From Pegea sp. RAD2-039 (Eukaryota > Chordata > Thaliacea > Salpida > Salpidae), in NCBI GenBank assembly GCA_034620365.1, contig JAQGEQ010000192.1, positions 1,917,001-1,981,000 of the forward strand: a DNA stretch of 64,000 bases, given 5' to 3'. The translations under genes and the position numbers were made by a program. The notes beneath the pieces are model-generated. The model was not told the DNA's origin and ran no database searches. It was given only the letters and a program-made list of their open reading frames with translations. Positions 20,346-32,269 of the stretch are shown one piece after another (positions within the stretch are counted from its first letter, which is position 1; every line of letters starts with the position of its first letter).

Positions 20346-21321
20346 TCCAAACAAATTTTTGTAATTATATGATGCTGCAAATAATTGAAATTTGATTACC
20401 ATCATAAACCGAAAATAAAAGAAATGTATACATACAGTATTTAAAGCTAAACAGATACGGAAAGATAGTAAGAAAAAGAATATGGAACTATGAATTAATA
20501 AAATGATTTTGTAAATTTTAATAGCTCAAGATTATAATCTAAGTTATCCATTATATATATTAATAAATGCCTTATTTTAACATAATTATTTTTTGGTTGT
20601 TTAAGGATTTGTTCGTCACTTAGATTTTTTTTCAAATCTATTTGTGATATTTCTTAGAGATTTTGTTATAACTGTGATATGTTGTAAATATTTTCAGTTT
20701 AAGACTCACCTTATAGAAAATTATCTCATATTCTGCAGTCGTAAGTTTAAGATAAAACCTTTTTTAAGCTCACATCACTCAAGTTTTTTAATGTCAATTT
20801 TTATAACTATTTAATAAAACTTTTGTTTTAATAAAACTAATTTTGTTAGAAATTGGAAAAACAAAATTTTCCAAAACCTCATTTGTTGAGACTTTGAATA
20901 ATTGTTAATTTATTTTGTTATCTTACACATTCTTTTTTTAGCATAAAAAGGTTAATGATAAGTTTTATAAAAATGATAAAATGCTTGTTTTTATAAAAGG
21001 AAGATACTTTGATGTGTCCCATGTTATACACTTTGTAATTTAAAATATTGTTATATTACATGTTTTCTTTGATAATTTTTTTTTTGTTTCTAAAAATGAA
21101 ATTTGAAAAGTTTTACTTTATTGACAAATTGACAACAAGAATCTATTGATCTTATCTTTATTGAGTCAGGTTTAAGATTAATAATAAAATATTACAGTGA
21201 GTACAAGCATGAAGTTTATATACACATCACAATATATTCAAATTTAAATCTTTTATCTACCCGAAGTTAATGCAGAAACTTTTGTATTTTACAGAACAAC
21301 TTTTTACAAGTTCTTTTGATT
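20346..21321. other. Intergenic AT-rich DNA
   Basis: No gene or repeat I can support between the LINE fragment and the MLF gene's 3' end; mostly A/T runs. Confidence 0.55.
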
Positions 21322-22589
21322 TTATTTGAATTGAATTTTTCTTCTTCCATCGCTTTGATTTAGATTTCTTGTTTGATGCTTGCTTCTGTAAAGTTTTGTA
21401 AAAAAAATTTGAAATTTAAAGTTTTTTGTAGTGAAATATCAATGAATTCAGGCGGCTTGAAACGCTAATCACATATCTTTAAGTTGTCTACCAACTTCAA
21501 AAGGAAACTTAGAACAATAATAAAAAGATTTTAACCATCAATTATTCAGTTTGAATCAAATCTGAGACCCTTAGAACGATAATCAGCGATTACGAGTTGA
21601 AGAGACACGTTTGATAAAACTATTGTAAATTAAAGGATCAAAAATCAACAAAAATCACCTTTTTGGTTTTCCCAACATATTCATAGAATTTTCATGTGAT
21701 GGTCTTGAGATAAATTTTGAAGTTTTTTCTTTCCATTCGTTATCAAAGTTTGGTTCATCATCTAGAACAAAAGTTGAAATTAGAATAATGAAGATAAGGA
21801 AGAGATGAAGCAACAAACCTTCTCCCATCTCAATATATTGTTTTTCTTCTTCTTCTTGACCACCAATTCTTCGTCTTTCTAAAACTCTTCCTCGATTTCC
21901 TATATGATGACCAACCGCCATTTTCTCAATTCCTCTTTCTGAATCTCTTAATGATCTTCTAGTCTCTTTGATCTGATATTTAAAGATTATTTTATGATTA
22001 TGAGATTAGTAGGTAACTAACTTGTCCAGGGGCCCTTCGTGTACTGGATGTTGCTTGATAAATTTGTGGTTTTGATTTTCCATCATTTTTATAGGTCATC
22101 ACTGAACTCGAACAAAACGAGTGACCTCCGTTGCCAACCTAAAATTATCGATTTATTCACAAAGTAGATTAATCTGAATAACTTTTATATTTATTTGAAA
22201 TTGATAATTTTTATATTCAAATACTTTTGCTGCCAGCTAAGGCTAAAAATAATATTAAAAACTGAAAATTACTTCATGTGATCTTGACATCATAGAATTC
22301 ATGTTCTTTTCTAAATCTTCAAAATGATGAAACATACCACCAAATGGATCTTCAAATCTTTTTCTGAAAACAATTTTTTAAATCATAAAAATAAATAAAC
22401 TAATTAAGACCTTTGAGAAACTCGTCTGTTTCCATGACTACCATCTTCTAGACGACTTGGCATTCCAAAATTCATAGATGGCATTCCACTTTTAAAGATT
22501 AGATATTTGATGAAAATATTACATTTTTCTACAAGAATTTACCTGAAGAAAGGATCATCTTCAAAATCTTTCATAAAATTTCGGAACAT
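21322..22589 (-). CDS. Mlf: Myeloid leukemia factor (MLF) family protein
   Basis: Six or more exons with consistent phases: MFRNFMKDFEDDPFF (22543-22589), SGMPSMNFGMPSRLEDGSHG, RFEDPFGGMFHHFEDLEKN, then GNGGHSFCSSSVMTYKNDGK, QIYQATSSTRRAPGQ, IKETRRSLRDSERGIEKMAV, GHHIGNRGRVLERRRIGGQE and DDEPNFDNEWKEKTSKF. The core GHSFCSSSVMTY, TRRAPG-IKETR, MRDS/LRDS-x-G-x-EKMA-GHHI is diagnostic of MLF1/MLF2/dMLF, adaptors that shuttle between nucleus and cytoplasm and act in gene control, chaperone networks and cilia-linked expression. The last exon (21322-21392) codes a basic tail ending RKIQFK; AATAAA overlaps the stop (21321-21326). The RSxSxP 14-3-3 motif of vertebrate MLF1 is not visible. Start chosen at 22589 because MFR...FEDDPFF aligns with the family N-terminus. 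Confidence 0.92.
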
Positions 22590-24180
22590 TTTCCTTTTTA
22601 GATCTTAACTCAAAAACATCGGATTTGACAAAAAACTTGAAAAAATCAAAATATTTGATTTAAAAATTAAAGTTTTTAGAAAAAGACAAATTAATTTTTG
22701 TAAATCTCAAAATTAAAAATATTACTTTTATTTAAATTAATTATTCAATATTTATTGTATTTATTATTGCAATATTTCAGTCATTTTTCGTTTAACTATT
22801 TGCAGATTATTAGCTTTTTATTTGTAGCTACGTGTCAAATCAATAAATAAATAATAAAAAGTTAAATCATCAGAGATAAAAAAGTTTTAAGATTTTTATT
22901 CAAATAAAAGTTTGAAAGTATTTCAACTTGTTAGTTTATAAAGATAAAAAATTTAGATGTTAATAAAATAACTTTAAAATGAAAAAGAATTATTTAAAAT
23001 TAAATTTGAACTTTTTATAACAAAAACAAATTTTATTAAATAAAATCTGATTATAAATAAAAAAATAACAATTATTACATCAGTTTTATTTGAGAAATCT
23101 ATCATAAAAATATAATTTATAAAGTAACCTTTAAGTATAATTTTAAAGAATAAAACCAACAAAATGTTATTAAATAAAAATTGTTCTTTTATTAAAGTCA
23201 TAAAAAAATAATCCTTGAAAGCAAAAATTGAAATCATATTAACATTTGTAGATAAAATATGAAATCTAAATTATTTTCTGATAACAATAAATAACTACAA
23301 TTTAGTAGATTTTAACTTTAGTAGATAGTAATATTTAAAATTACTAGAATTATACAAATATATAATTAATATCAAAATAGATTTATTGATAATAAAAAAA
23401 TTTTATTTTTACAAAATATTAAACCTGTTCACTTTAAGGAAATTACTCAAAAATGATTTTAATAAATACATACGAATCTGGTAACGTTGTTATGACAACG
23501 GTCAAAATATCGTTCTTCAATTTTAAGGTAACCTCTAAAATGTTTTATTAAACACATCTTACACAAACCGATTTTTTTCTCTATAATTTCAGTATTAATT
23601 TTTGTTTTTAAAATAAGTATAAAATAAAACGATTTCTTAGAAAAAAAATAACTTTTTCATTTAGGCCTTCAAAATTAATCTTTAATTGCTATACTAAATT
23701 TTTTGAAAAATATCTATATCAAATTAATGTTGAGTAACTTTTTTATTTATAATAGCTAAATAACGAATAGAGTCGATACTTTAGTAATTAGCTAGATTAT
23801 AGCTGTCAGTTTAGCTCACAAAGTTTATAATTCAAATATTAGAGGCTTAGTTAAACTTTTGTATACTTATATAAAACTTTGGCATTTTATATTCTATAAA
23901 TAGGGAAATATTTTCGTTTTGAAAATAGTATATTATCAAAAACAATAGAATAAATATATGCGAATGAAAACGTTAAGCAATTTTTTTTGAAAATCGTAGC
24001 CCATACGATTATTTAATACAGTTAGCACATGATTTTTATCCCTAATAAATTTCTTTTATGTTTAAAAACTATTTTTTAATAAAATCTTAGCTTTAAAGGG
24101 CTAATTTTAAATTAAATATGAAAAATACTTAACAAATTTAATATTATATTATTTTGTTTTATTTATTATACTTTTTTATA
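22590..24180. other. Intergenic region upstream of MLF
   Basis: Extremely AT-rich with no supported coding sequence. It holds one clear non-random element, an RFX-type X-box at 23486-23499, described separately. Confidence 0.55.
23486..23499. promoter_or_regulatory. X-box (RFX-binding) consensus palindrome
   Basis: GTTGTTATGACAAC fits the RYYNYYATRRNRAC X-box consensus at every position and is a near-perfect inverted repeat. It is in otherwise AT-only DNA about 0.9 kb upstream of the MLF start codon. RFX factors drive ciliary genes in animals; a link to MLF is inference. Confidence 0.45.
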
Positions 24181-24182
24181 AA

Positions 24183-24420
24183 CTGCTTCGACCGAGAACG
24201 ACCAGACTGCGAGTCAGGGTAAGAGTTATGGAGATCTAGCTGTTGCTCATGTAGCTGGATTCCACTCTTCAGCCAACAAGGTTATGCAGTGGAACAGACG
24301 GACTGATGCCGCTATGCCCAGCTGAAGTTGCAGAAGCTACCAGAACGACACCGAGTACAGTGAAGAACTGTCTACGAGGCTTCAAATCCTAATTAAAATT
24401 CGGAGTTTTGCATCTAAGAA
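24183..24420 (+). mobile_element. Decayed LINE 3' tail, copy 1
   Basis: Shares about 200 bp of readily alignable sequence with the minus strand of 30012-30290 (for example ccactctccacctcagcc versus ccactcttcagccaac, and agaagctnccagaaygacac). Content resembles the zinc-knuckle end and 3' region of a LINE ORF2. No open frame remains. Confidence 0.6.
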
Positions 24421-24467
24421 GGTCCTTCTACCCTGGTTTCGTATGGAATTTTCTTTATCGCAAGTAT

Positions 24468-24538
24468 GTGTCTGCCTAGGTTCGAACTCGACACCTTCCG
24501 AGTGTTAGACGGACGTGATAACCGCATGATAATCAAAA
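24468..24538 (-). pseudogene. tRNA-Val (AAC)-like pseudogene or SINE head
   Basis: On the minus strand, GCGGTTATCACGTCCGTC, CTAACAC (anticodon AAC), GGAAGGTGTCGAGTTCGAAC and CAGACAC follow a tRNA-Val layout. The anticodon stem keeps 4 of 5 pairs and the T stem has a mismatch. The 5' acceptor half is not recognisable, so it is not a functional tRNA. Confidence 0.55.
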
Positions 24539-24649
24539 CCAAATACCAGAGTTCTTTTCCAAAGATCACAATTCAACATATAGTAATCACATCTAAAGGC
24601 ATAGGTATAAGACAGCTAGGATTGCAGAAATAGCAGCAAACTAAACTAC

Positions 24650-25022
24650 TTAAATTTAAAAACTCAATATTTTTAAAAGTAACAAGTTTTATTGTACTAA
24701 TAGAGCTGGAAAGAATATTTCAATCAGTGGTCAACTTATTGAAAAAACTCCTTTTTCGACGTGTCATATAGGAAAGGTTGCAGTTTATAAGGGATCATTA
24801 TTGTCAAGATGAGACAATAATTCTGAATAGTAATACGAGGTTAGAGAAGAAGCGTTGATATAGCAGCGTATTAATATTAAGTTTCAAGAGAGCATTGTTG
24901 TATGAAAAAAAGAGTCTACTGCATCTAAAGAAGGATTTTCGAGTAAACGATCTCTGAACTGATTCAAGCCCAAGCACAATAATTTCCAAGGTAAAAACTC
25001 CATGCAGAAGAGTTGGACTCAA
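24650..25022 (-). mobile_element. Decayed CR1/Jockey-like LINE ORF2 C-terminal fragment
   Basis: The minus strand reads LESVQRSFTRKSFFRCS, LLKLNINTLLYQRFFSNLVL, then MTRRKRSFFNKLTTD with a stop replacing an expected tryptophan. This is the ESVQ..FTR...L..L.TL..RR segment that ends CR1/Jockey ORF2 proteins, and it is related to the C-terminus of the full-length LINE at 39-42 kb. Several stops make it a fossil. Confidence 0.65.
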
Positions 25023-25359
25023 ACTTGAGACTCATTTATGTAATGTATAGTTTAAGAGTGTCAGAATACTCCTGGTCTTAAAGACTTTTTAAATCGATAA
25101 GAAGACACTTTGTTAAAAGTTAGTTGGTTAGATGAGCCAATTTTTGGAAAGTACCGCTGAAGACGCAAAAATAACTTAAAATAATAAGAGTAGGGTAGAT
25201 TTAGTGTTATATTGACTAAGATTTTTTACTAATATGGGATGTGAAATTAATTCGAAAGTATTGCTAACATATGTACAAATAATATCAGTAGTCGTAATAT
25301 TCATAAATGAACCTCACTACAAAAGATAATTGTGAAAAAATTAATCGATAATTTAGTAA

Positions 25360-26170
25360 TCATAGCCATCTTCGGCCGAGAACAACCATGCTATGTATGC
25401 TCCAAAAGTATTGTCAAAAAAAAGCAAAATACATTTGAAATGCAAAAGAACTAAACAAGCTTTTAGAGGTTCTTGATTTTCTTTGATGCTATTTTTTCTT
25501 GTCTATCCTTTAGTTGTTTACGGAGTAGAGAGCGACATTTGGAGCAATATTTTCTCATTTACTAGTATCGATGTTAAGCGATGTCATGCGTGGTTGCATG
25601 TATACTTAAAATGAAGATAAGGGCGGTAGGTCTTATTTTTTGAGAACTCTCTATACAACGGATTCCTTGGGATTCATCCGTCTTTCATCCGACGTATGCT
25701 ACCACTTTATACGTAAGATTTATACGAAGTATTGACTTTATTTTCGTTACCTTTCGACAGAGCTGAAGTTTCACTTCTATAGCGTACTGCAGACGAAGGA
25801 TCTATAGATGGCACCCTTGGTTTCGATGTATAACTTTGGATTATTCTCGACCCATGAGGTCAGTAGTGTAAATGTACCCGATGTAGCTGTTAATATCGGC
25901 TTCTATGATATTTATGATGTTATTTTTGAGCCGGGATAGACACAATTATCAACAGTTTCATGTTGATGTTGAATGACTGTGGAACACCAATACCTACAAA
26001 CTTTTGTCTTTGAAAACTGATTTTCATTCCAAAGTTTGTACAGACTGAAGAAAACCGGTCAATATATTGGAAAGGCTTTCATCAGACTTTAAACGGATGT
26101 TGACTCCTTCAGCAAATGCATGGAATGGGAACTTACATAGCCGGAAATAACAAATGACTGAAAAAGGTTG
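25360..26170 (-). mobile_element. Heavily decayed LINE fragment
   Basis: Aligns in patches with 19950-20345 (ccatgct...gatttt...tttga, gagtagaga) and, near 25990-26150, with the reverse-transcriptase fossil at about 50930-51130. No open frame survives. Same orientation as the 19950 fragment. Confidence 0.5.
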
Positions 26171-26776
26171 GATGATGTAAAATATTGGGCATTTAACAAA
26201 ATAAGAAGTTTTTTCAGGTTTACAAGTAAGCTTGTGTTTGATGTTTTGGGTAATAATTATATTGTTTGACTAATAAAACTGTTTTGGTTCGCGTTTGACA
26301 GTGTTAGTGTTTGGCTTGTTATTAACAACAACTAAATAGCAATAACAAAACCGTTTTCAGCACAAAATGCATTAAACAAATACATTTATTGTTCTCATTA
26401 AGTTCAAAAGTCTATAATATTTTAAGAAAGCTTCTTTAATACATAATAAAACTTTTTTATAAAAAAACAGCTCATAAAAAGAAATTTATTTAAAAAAAAG
26501 GTTTCTAAGTTTATTTTCAAAGAACAGTTTTCTTATCATTACCGAGAAAAAGATGTTCAACCTTGTATGTTTATTGTAAACTATAAATATATATAAATCT
26601 AAAATAATATTGGTTATATTTTTAATAAATATTTTAAATCTTAAAGAAAAATCGTTAAACAATAGTACATTTTTTCGAGAGAGAAAAAAGTTCAAGCGCA
26701 CATATAGTTTTGAGAGCATAGACAGTCTCATTAATAGAAAAGTTTATCTTGAAAACAGGTCAATTCTAAGTTGAGG
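26171..26776. other. Intergenic region upstream of the sushi gene
   Basis: AT-rich with no supported gene. It contains the presumed promoter of the gene starting at 26777, but I see no clear TATA or initiator. Confidence 0.5.
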
Positions 26777-28481
26777 ATGAAAATTATTGTTAGTATTTTG
26801 TTAATCTTGACTATATGTCAATTGGAATCAGTTAAATGTAAGCAGCTATTTTCCTTACTATACAAACAGTACCAATATAAGTTCTGTAGAATATTTGATA
26901 GACAAAAAAGTATATTAAAATGAAAAATATCTTTTTGTATCTATTTATCACTAATAAAAATGAAATAATTGAAATTTCAGGCTGTGAGAGGTTGGTTCCT
27001 TCTCAATATGCATCGATGAGTTGTTCAAGCAATGGACTAACTTGTCATTTCTTTTGTCAACCGGGCACAACTCTAATTGGTCGATCACTTTTGACATGTG
27101 ACCAGCTATCCTCTAAATGGAGTTTTGACTTACCATCATGTAAAGGTAAAATTGTACCAAAGATAATTTGAACAACTTTTTCTGCTTTTAACATTTGTTT
27201 GCTTTGCTTCCAGTTAATTTTCATGATTCTACAGCGGTGAGAAGCTTTTTAATCAAATTTTTTAGTCTTTGAATAGAAGCTATTGTTTAAATTTGTTGAT
27301 TTATCAGATATTTGATCATCAATTAACTTATCATCGACTAAAATCTGTAAAATTTTAATTATAATAAAATTACTTTTTACAAGTTTTAATAAAGATTTTA
27401 GATCAAATAATCAAGAAATTTTTTAGTTATTAAACAAAATAAAAATAAAAACTTTAATATTTAAATGGAATTTAGAATTAAAGATTTTCAAAAAAATGAC
27501 TTTTTCGTCTATAGAATTTCTCCCAACAGCTGCTTGATTCAAATGTGGTTGATGATTCATCTGATAACCTCACTGAAAGATCATTTGTCGCAAGAAAAAG
27601 AGTTAAAAGAAGAAATAAGGGAAAAGTGATAAAGTGCTACAAGTTGATGTGCAGAGTCAAGTGCAAACAGTTTTTAAGTAAGTGGTAATCACTTTCATAT
27701 TTAGCATCAAAAACTTTGGAAAAATAGGAAAGAACTTATTCCTACAACCAGACTTTGCCTTTTATTAATTTATTTCAAATAAAATCTAACAATTCTCAAC
27801 TAAATCAAACTTTGCAATTTCAACAGATAATCTAACTTAATTATTCTTTTCAAGTCTCTTCATTAGAAATACTTTAATATTACCTATTATATTACCTAGG
27901 ACATTTTTTATCGGTTGAGATATGGTATAAGTACAGAATTATTAAATTATTTAGATTTTTAATGACTTTTTATTTTGATGAGAAGTATTTAAATACTTTT
28001 GTTATTTGGCAACATTTAAAAAAATAAAAATGTTTTGAAACGCTGTATTTAAAGAAAGAATTAAAAAAATCAATTTGCTTCACATTGAATTACCCAATTG
28101 GTTTCTGAGTATTTTAGACTATTAGTAAAGCTAAAATATTTGCTTTATCATGACCACAATCTTCATAACTATTTACATTTTAAACTTAATTTTAATTTAT
28201 GATTAGAATATTGATAACATGTTTTTTTAAACAATAAAAGGCTGTAAAAACTTTTGTAAATGATTTTAAATATTAATCATTTTAAAGCTTCAAGCAAAAA
28301 GATCAAGAAATTGTTTTTTGGACTTGTTTATTTACTCTTTAAACAAGGTCATATTGTTATATTGGCTGTAAATAAAAATAACTTTATTTCAGAATTGCGA
28401 CGTCAACATGATTGCCTTATATGTAAACGAAATGGTTTATGTCGTATGAATGGTCGTTCTTGGTTTTCAACAACTTACTAG
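26777..28481 (+). CDS. Small secreted sushi (CCP) domain protein with a basic cysteine-rich C-terminal peptide
   Basis: Five exons in consistent phase: 26777-26837, 26981-27145, 27214-27236, 27530-27677, 28393-28481; 161 residues. Residues 1-20 (MKIIVSILLILTICQLESVK) are a signal peptide. Residues 22-74 form one sushi domain: CERLVPS, CHFFCQPGTTLIGRSLLTC and KWSFDLPSC, with an extra cysteine pair. After an acidic linker (VVDDSSDN), residues 105-111 are RKRVKRR, a furin-type cleavage site. The last 50 residues are basic with six cysteines, spaced C-x4-C-x3-C-x11-C-x2-C-x5-C. I infer a secreted precursor giving a sushi fragment and a cationic disulfide-rich peptide; I do not recognise the peptide. 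An alternative acceptor at 27515 would add five residues (NFSQQ) in frame. AATAAA follows at about 28580. Confidence 0.75.
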
Positions 28482-28589
28482 ATGGAGTTTTTCAACTATA
28501 CTCCGCTTAATGCCAATCAAAATGGAAGTTTAGTTGAGGCTGTTAAAATTTTTTTAGTCATTTACTTTTTATAAAACATAATAAATAAA

Positions 28590-31500
28590 GAAGGTGACTA
28601 GTAAATTTTGTATTGTGAGTTAATCAATAAATTCAAATAAGTGGAAAACCAACTCAAATTTGTTTAATTGATGACTTTTTATTTTTTTGTTTCTAGTTTA
28701 GTTATGAAATTATTAAAAAATATTTTTCAATATAATGTTTGTCGTTTGCAATTTATTTTAAAATAAATGTAGACTTTTGTATCTGTGATTAAAATGTATC
28801 TTTTAAACTTTTTAATTAATAAAAACGCCATTTTTAACTTGAAGACTTACACGAAATCTTATATTTAATGTTTAAAAACAGAAACAAGAATAGGTTAAAT
28901 AAAGCAGAAGAAAATAGTTTATCTATTTTTAAATAAATAAAATATTCTATTATAAAAAATGATTTTAATTAATATTGTATGTATGGGTTTTGAATAAAAA
29001 CTTTTAATATTTCAAAAAATTATTTTACAAAACCATAGTTTTACACTAAAAAATTCTCTAATGCAATAACATTGCATCTTTGGTTTAGTCTTGTATCAAT
29101 AAGATCATATAAGTGATCAGCAGTTTCAAAAGGGATTTAGGTTTTATCTGAATCAGTGCTATTAACAAAAGTTTGTAAAAAATCACTTAGTACACAAAAC
29201 TTTAAAAAATGTTTAAGTTGTAAAATTTCAATATCACTAACAAGAATTAAAAAGAATATAATAGAACACTTTGTGCTTGGTTGCTTAGAGTGCTAAGGTT
29301 GTAAACAAATATTCAAAACTAATAATTGAAACAATATATATTAGCTAGGTGCCGGTACAAGACCTGTAAATTAAGGTCATCAACTCACTAAAAACGACAT
29401 TAGATGATACATTTTATAGAAGACAGGTTTATAAAATACAAAACCAATGATTTGATAGATTCACATCTCGACCAATCTTACGATAATCATTTAATCCCAA
29501 AGATTAGAAGCTTGTAATTGAGTTGTCTCACTCATTTAGGTTTTGTCCTAATGCTTAATTTAACCTTAAATACTCTTTAAGTTCTGCAAGTACAAAAGAG
29601 TAGAACTTTTTCGCTAAATCTTGAATCTAATATTCTGTAATACACATTTATTAAGTTCTAATATACAATACTTAAAAAAATTATTATATTTTCTCTGATT
29701 TTGTTGTTTTACGTGATGAGTATTTTCTTTTACTTATTATTACTGAAAACTTAATGTTATTTATTTCTAGAAATTTGTTTACTTATAATCTTTTATCTCC
29801 AGAAAATCTTTGGCGATATTTGAAAAACCTTTCATAAGAAGCAGTACAATTTTGTTAAGTTTATTTATCATCTATTCATTGATTTTTTCAAACCAATATT
29901 TTATGGTAGACTTAAAATTATAGTGTACAGTTATGTTGCTTGATGTTACGAAAATATCATCCCAAAATTATTTTCTTTGATAAAGTTAAATATTTCTTAC
30001 AACAAATAACTATTTGTTATCCATCAGATGCAAAACTCCGAATTTAAAGCCGGAGTTAGAGGCCCGTAGGGAGTTTGTCACTGTACTCAGTGTCATTCTG
30101 GCAGCTTCTGCGACGCCAGCTGGGCACAGATGCATCAGTCTGTCTATTTGTTCCGCTGCATAACCTGGCTGAGGTGGAGAGTGGATTCCTGCTGCATGGG
30201 AACAACTGGACACTCATAACGTCTGCCCCTGCACATATATACGCATGACCGTTTGCAGCCGAGGCAGACCACTTTCGATTGTTACCTTAATTTCTTTTAT
30301 TAGGTATCTTCTTATATTTCCAATAACCTCAGTGATAAATAAGATTCTGGTTACAACATGTTTACTTTTTTTTAATTATGTCCAATTGTTTTCTTTATAA
30401 TTTTTCAACATACAAATGTAGAATGTACCAAAATGCTCATAAGCTTGAGTTTTCGACAAATCATGGAACTTCTTTTTAGCTTAAATTCTATGAAAAAATT
30501 ATTTTGAGATTATATTCTAAGTTTAGACAATTGTAATATACAAAAATAAAAAAGTTGTTTATTATCATTTAGTTATTTAACTAAGATTTGATTTTAATTA
30601 TTTTACATAATATTTTCTTCTCAAATAATAATAATTGTTGACAACAGCTTTTAGTCGAAAGGTTATTTCACTTGAATATGAAAAACAATGTTGAAAGCAA
30701 AACTCTTTACGACACACATATGTGCATCTTTAGATGTCAATCTTATATTCCTTGAAACCAGATTTGATCGAATTGATGAACTAAATAAATGTTTTTATTT
30801 AAAAATTTGTTTTTTGTCAACTGTTTAATTTCAGGGTTTTGAATCTAGAAACCATAAAAATTTAGATGTTAAACAGTAAAACTTATCAATCACTGTTAAA
30901 CAATTCATTGTAAACAACTTTTTCAGTATAAAACCTTCCTCCTGTGAAAAAGTATTGCTTTAATGAAAAATGAAAAGAAAAAGATAGCTCATCAAAACTT
31001 AATATATTAATAAGATACAATGATTTCTACACCAAAAATTTGAAAGAAAATAAATGAATCATCAACTTTTACAGATTCTTTCAAAAACGTTTTAATTAAT
31101 ATTAAAAGTTAAGATCTATTGGTCATGGTATTTGATCTTACAACAGCAGTAAATAAGATTCCAATAAAAATGTAATTTTTCATTTTTTAATAACACACTT
31201 GAAATGTAGTTGTGAAAATACAGTTTTATTAAATTTTATTTAATATACCACTTGACTTTTTAGACATGTAAAATGATTAAATTACTTTTTTTAGAAATAT
31301 CTGCTAAAATATTAATCAAATGAACTATGTAATGTCAAATGTTGTTTCTCCATTCCTGAAATTCAAAACAAAGGCTGAAATTTAAAAACTGAATAATATA
31401 CAAAAAAATTAATTTACAATCTTAAAAAACAATCTTAATAATTGATCTTATTTATAGATGCTATTATATATTATAGAAAAAGCTTCTTAAGAATATCTTT

Positions 31501-32260
31501 GTTTTGTTTAGAACTTTGCATAAATGTTGTTGTAAAGAAAAATTAGTTTTAGCGACAATGTAAAGTTATAAATAATAAACAGATATATTATAAATATAAA
31601 GGAAATTATCAAATATACTGCTTTTTTACTTGATTATTTTTGTCATTACTTCATTACCTATGTACCAAGATTTTGAATCATAATTTTAAAATATATTAAT
31701 ATTCATAAAGACTATGTTGAATCACTTCTTATAAAATACTTGAAACTTTTTGAGAGAAAATCGTTCTTATACTAATATTCATTCATGTCTTGGATGTTTA
31801 TATTTATAAAATTTATTCTTTAAGTTCAGACATTCATTTATTAAATTAAACTGGTGTATCTTAATCAAACTAGAAAAGTAATTAGTGTAAAGGGTTCCAC
31901 ATTAATTTCCTAATTCACTCATGCACAAATAAAAATGATATTTTTAAATTTGAAAAATTAGACTTTTATAATATTAAAATCAAATATTAGAATATTTTAA
32001 GAAAATCAATCCATATCTTTTATTTCTCGGTAGCAAAGAAATCATCGATTCAAATCAATTTTTAAATTCATATAATCAGATTTCGGCGTATTACTCGACC
32101 AATAGAAGAATTTCAACAATGTTGATGACTACTACATAAAAAGTAATAAATAGTTGAGAACAGAAAAAGTTCTACAAAATAGATCTACAAACTAACATTT
32201 ACAGAATAATGATTTGAATTGTTAAAATGAATAAATTTTTACGTCAATATTCATTTATAG
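28590..32260. other. Intergenic AT-rich DNA
   Basis: Apart from the LINE tail at 30012-30290 I find no supported gene. Homology to the 2.15 kb repeat fades in somewhere between about 31.7 and 32.3 kb. Confidence 0.5.
30012..30290 (-). mobile_element. Decayed LINE 3' tail, copy 2
   Basis: Minus-strand relative of 24183-24420, better preserved: GTCTGCCTCGGCTGCAAACG begins what looks like VCLGCKRSC, the cysteine-rich end of LINE ORF2 proteins. Its richer GC content stands out from the flanks. No intact frame. Confidence 0.6.
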
Positions 32261-32269
32261 AGTAAATTA

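Noticed and set aside
22974..23237. 87-codon minus-strand hydrophobic frame
   Set aside because: Composition is what random A/T DNA gives (Phe, Ile, Leu, Lys); no splice or promoter signals.
30010..30213. A 67-residue protein gene on the minus strand
   Set aside because: The open frame lies inside a LINE 3' tail shared with 24183-24420, where it is broken.
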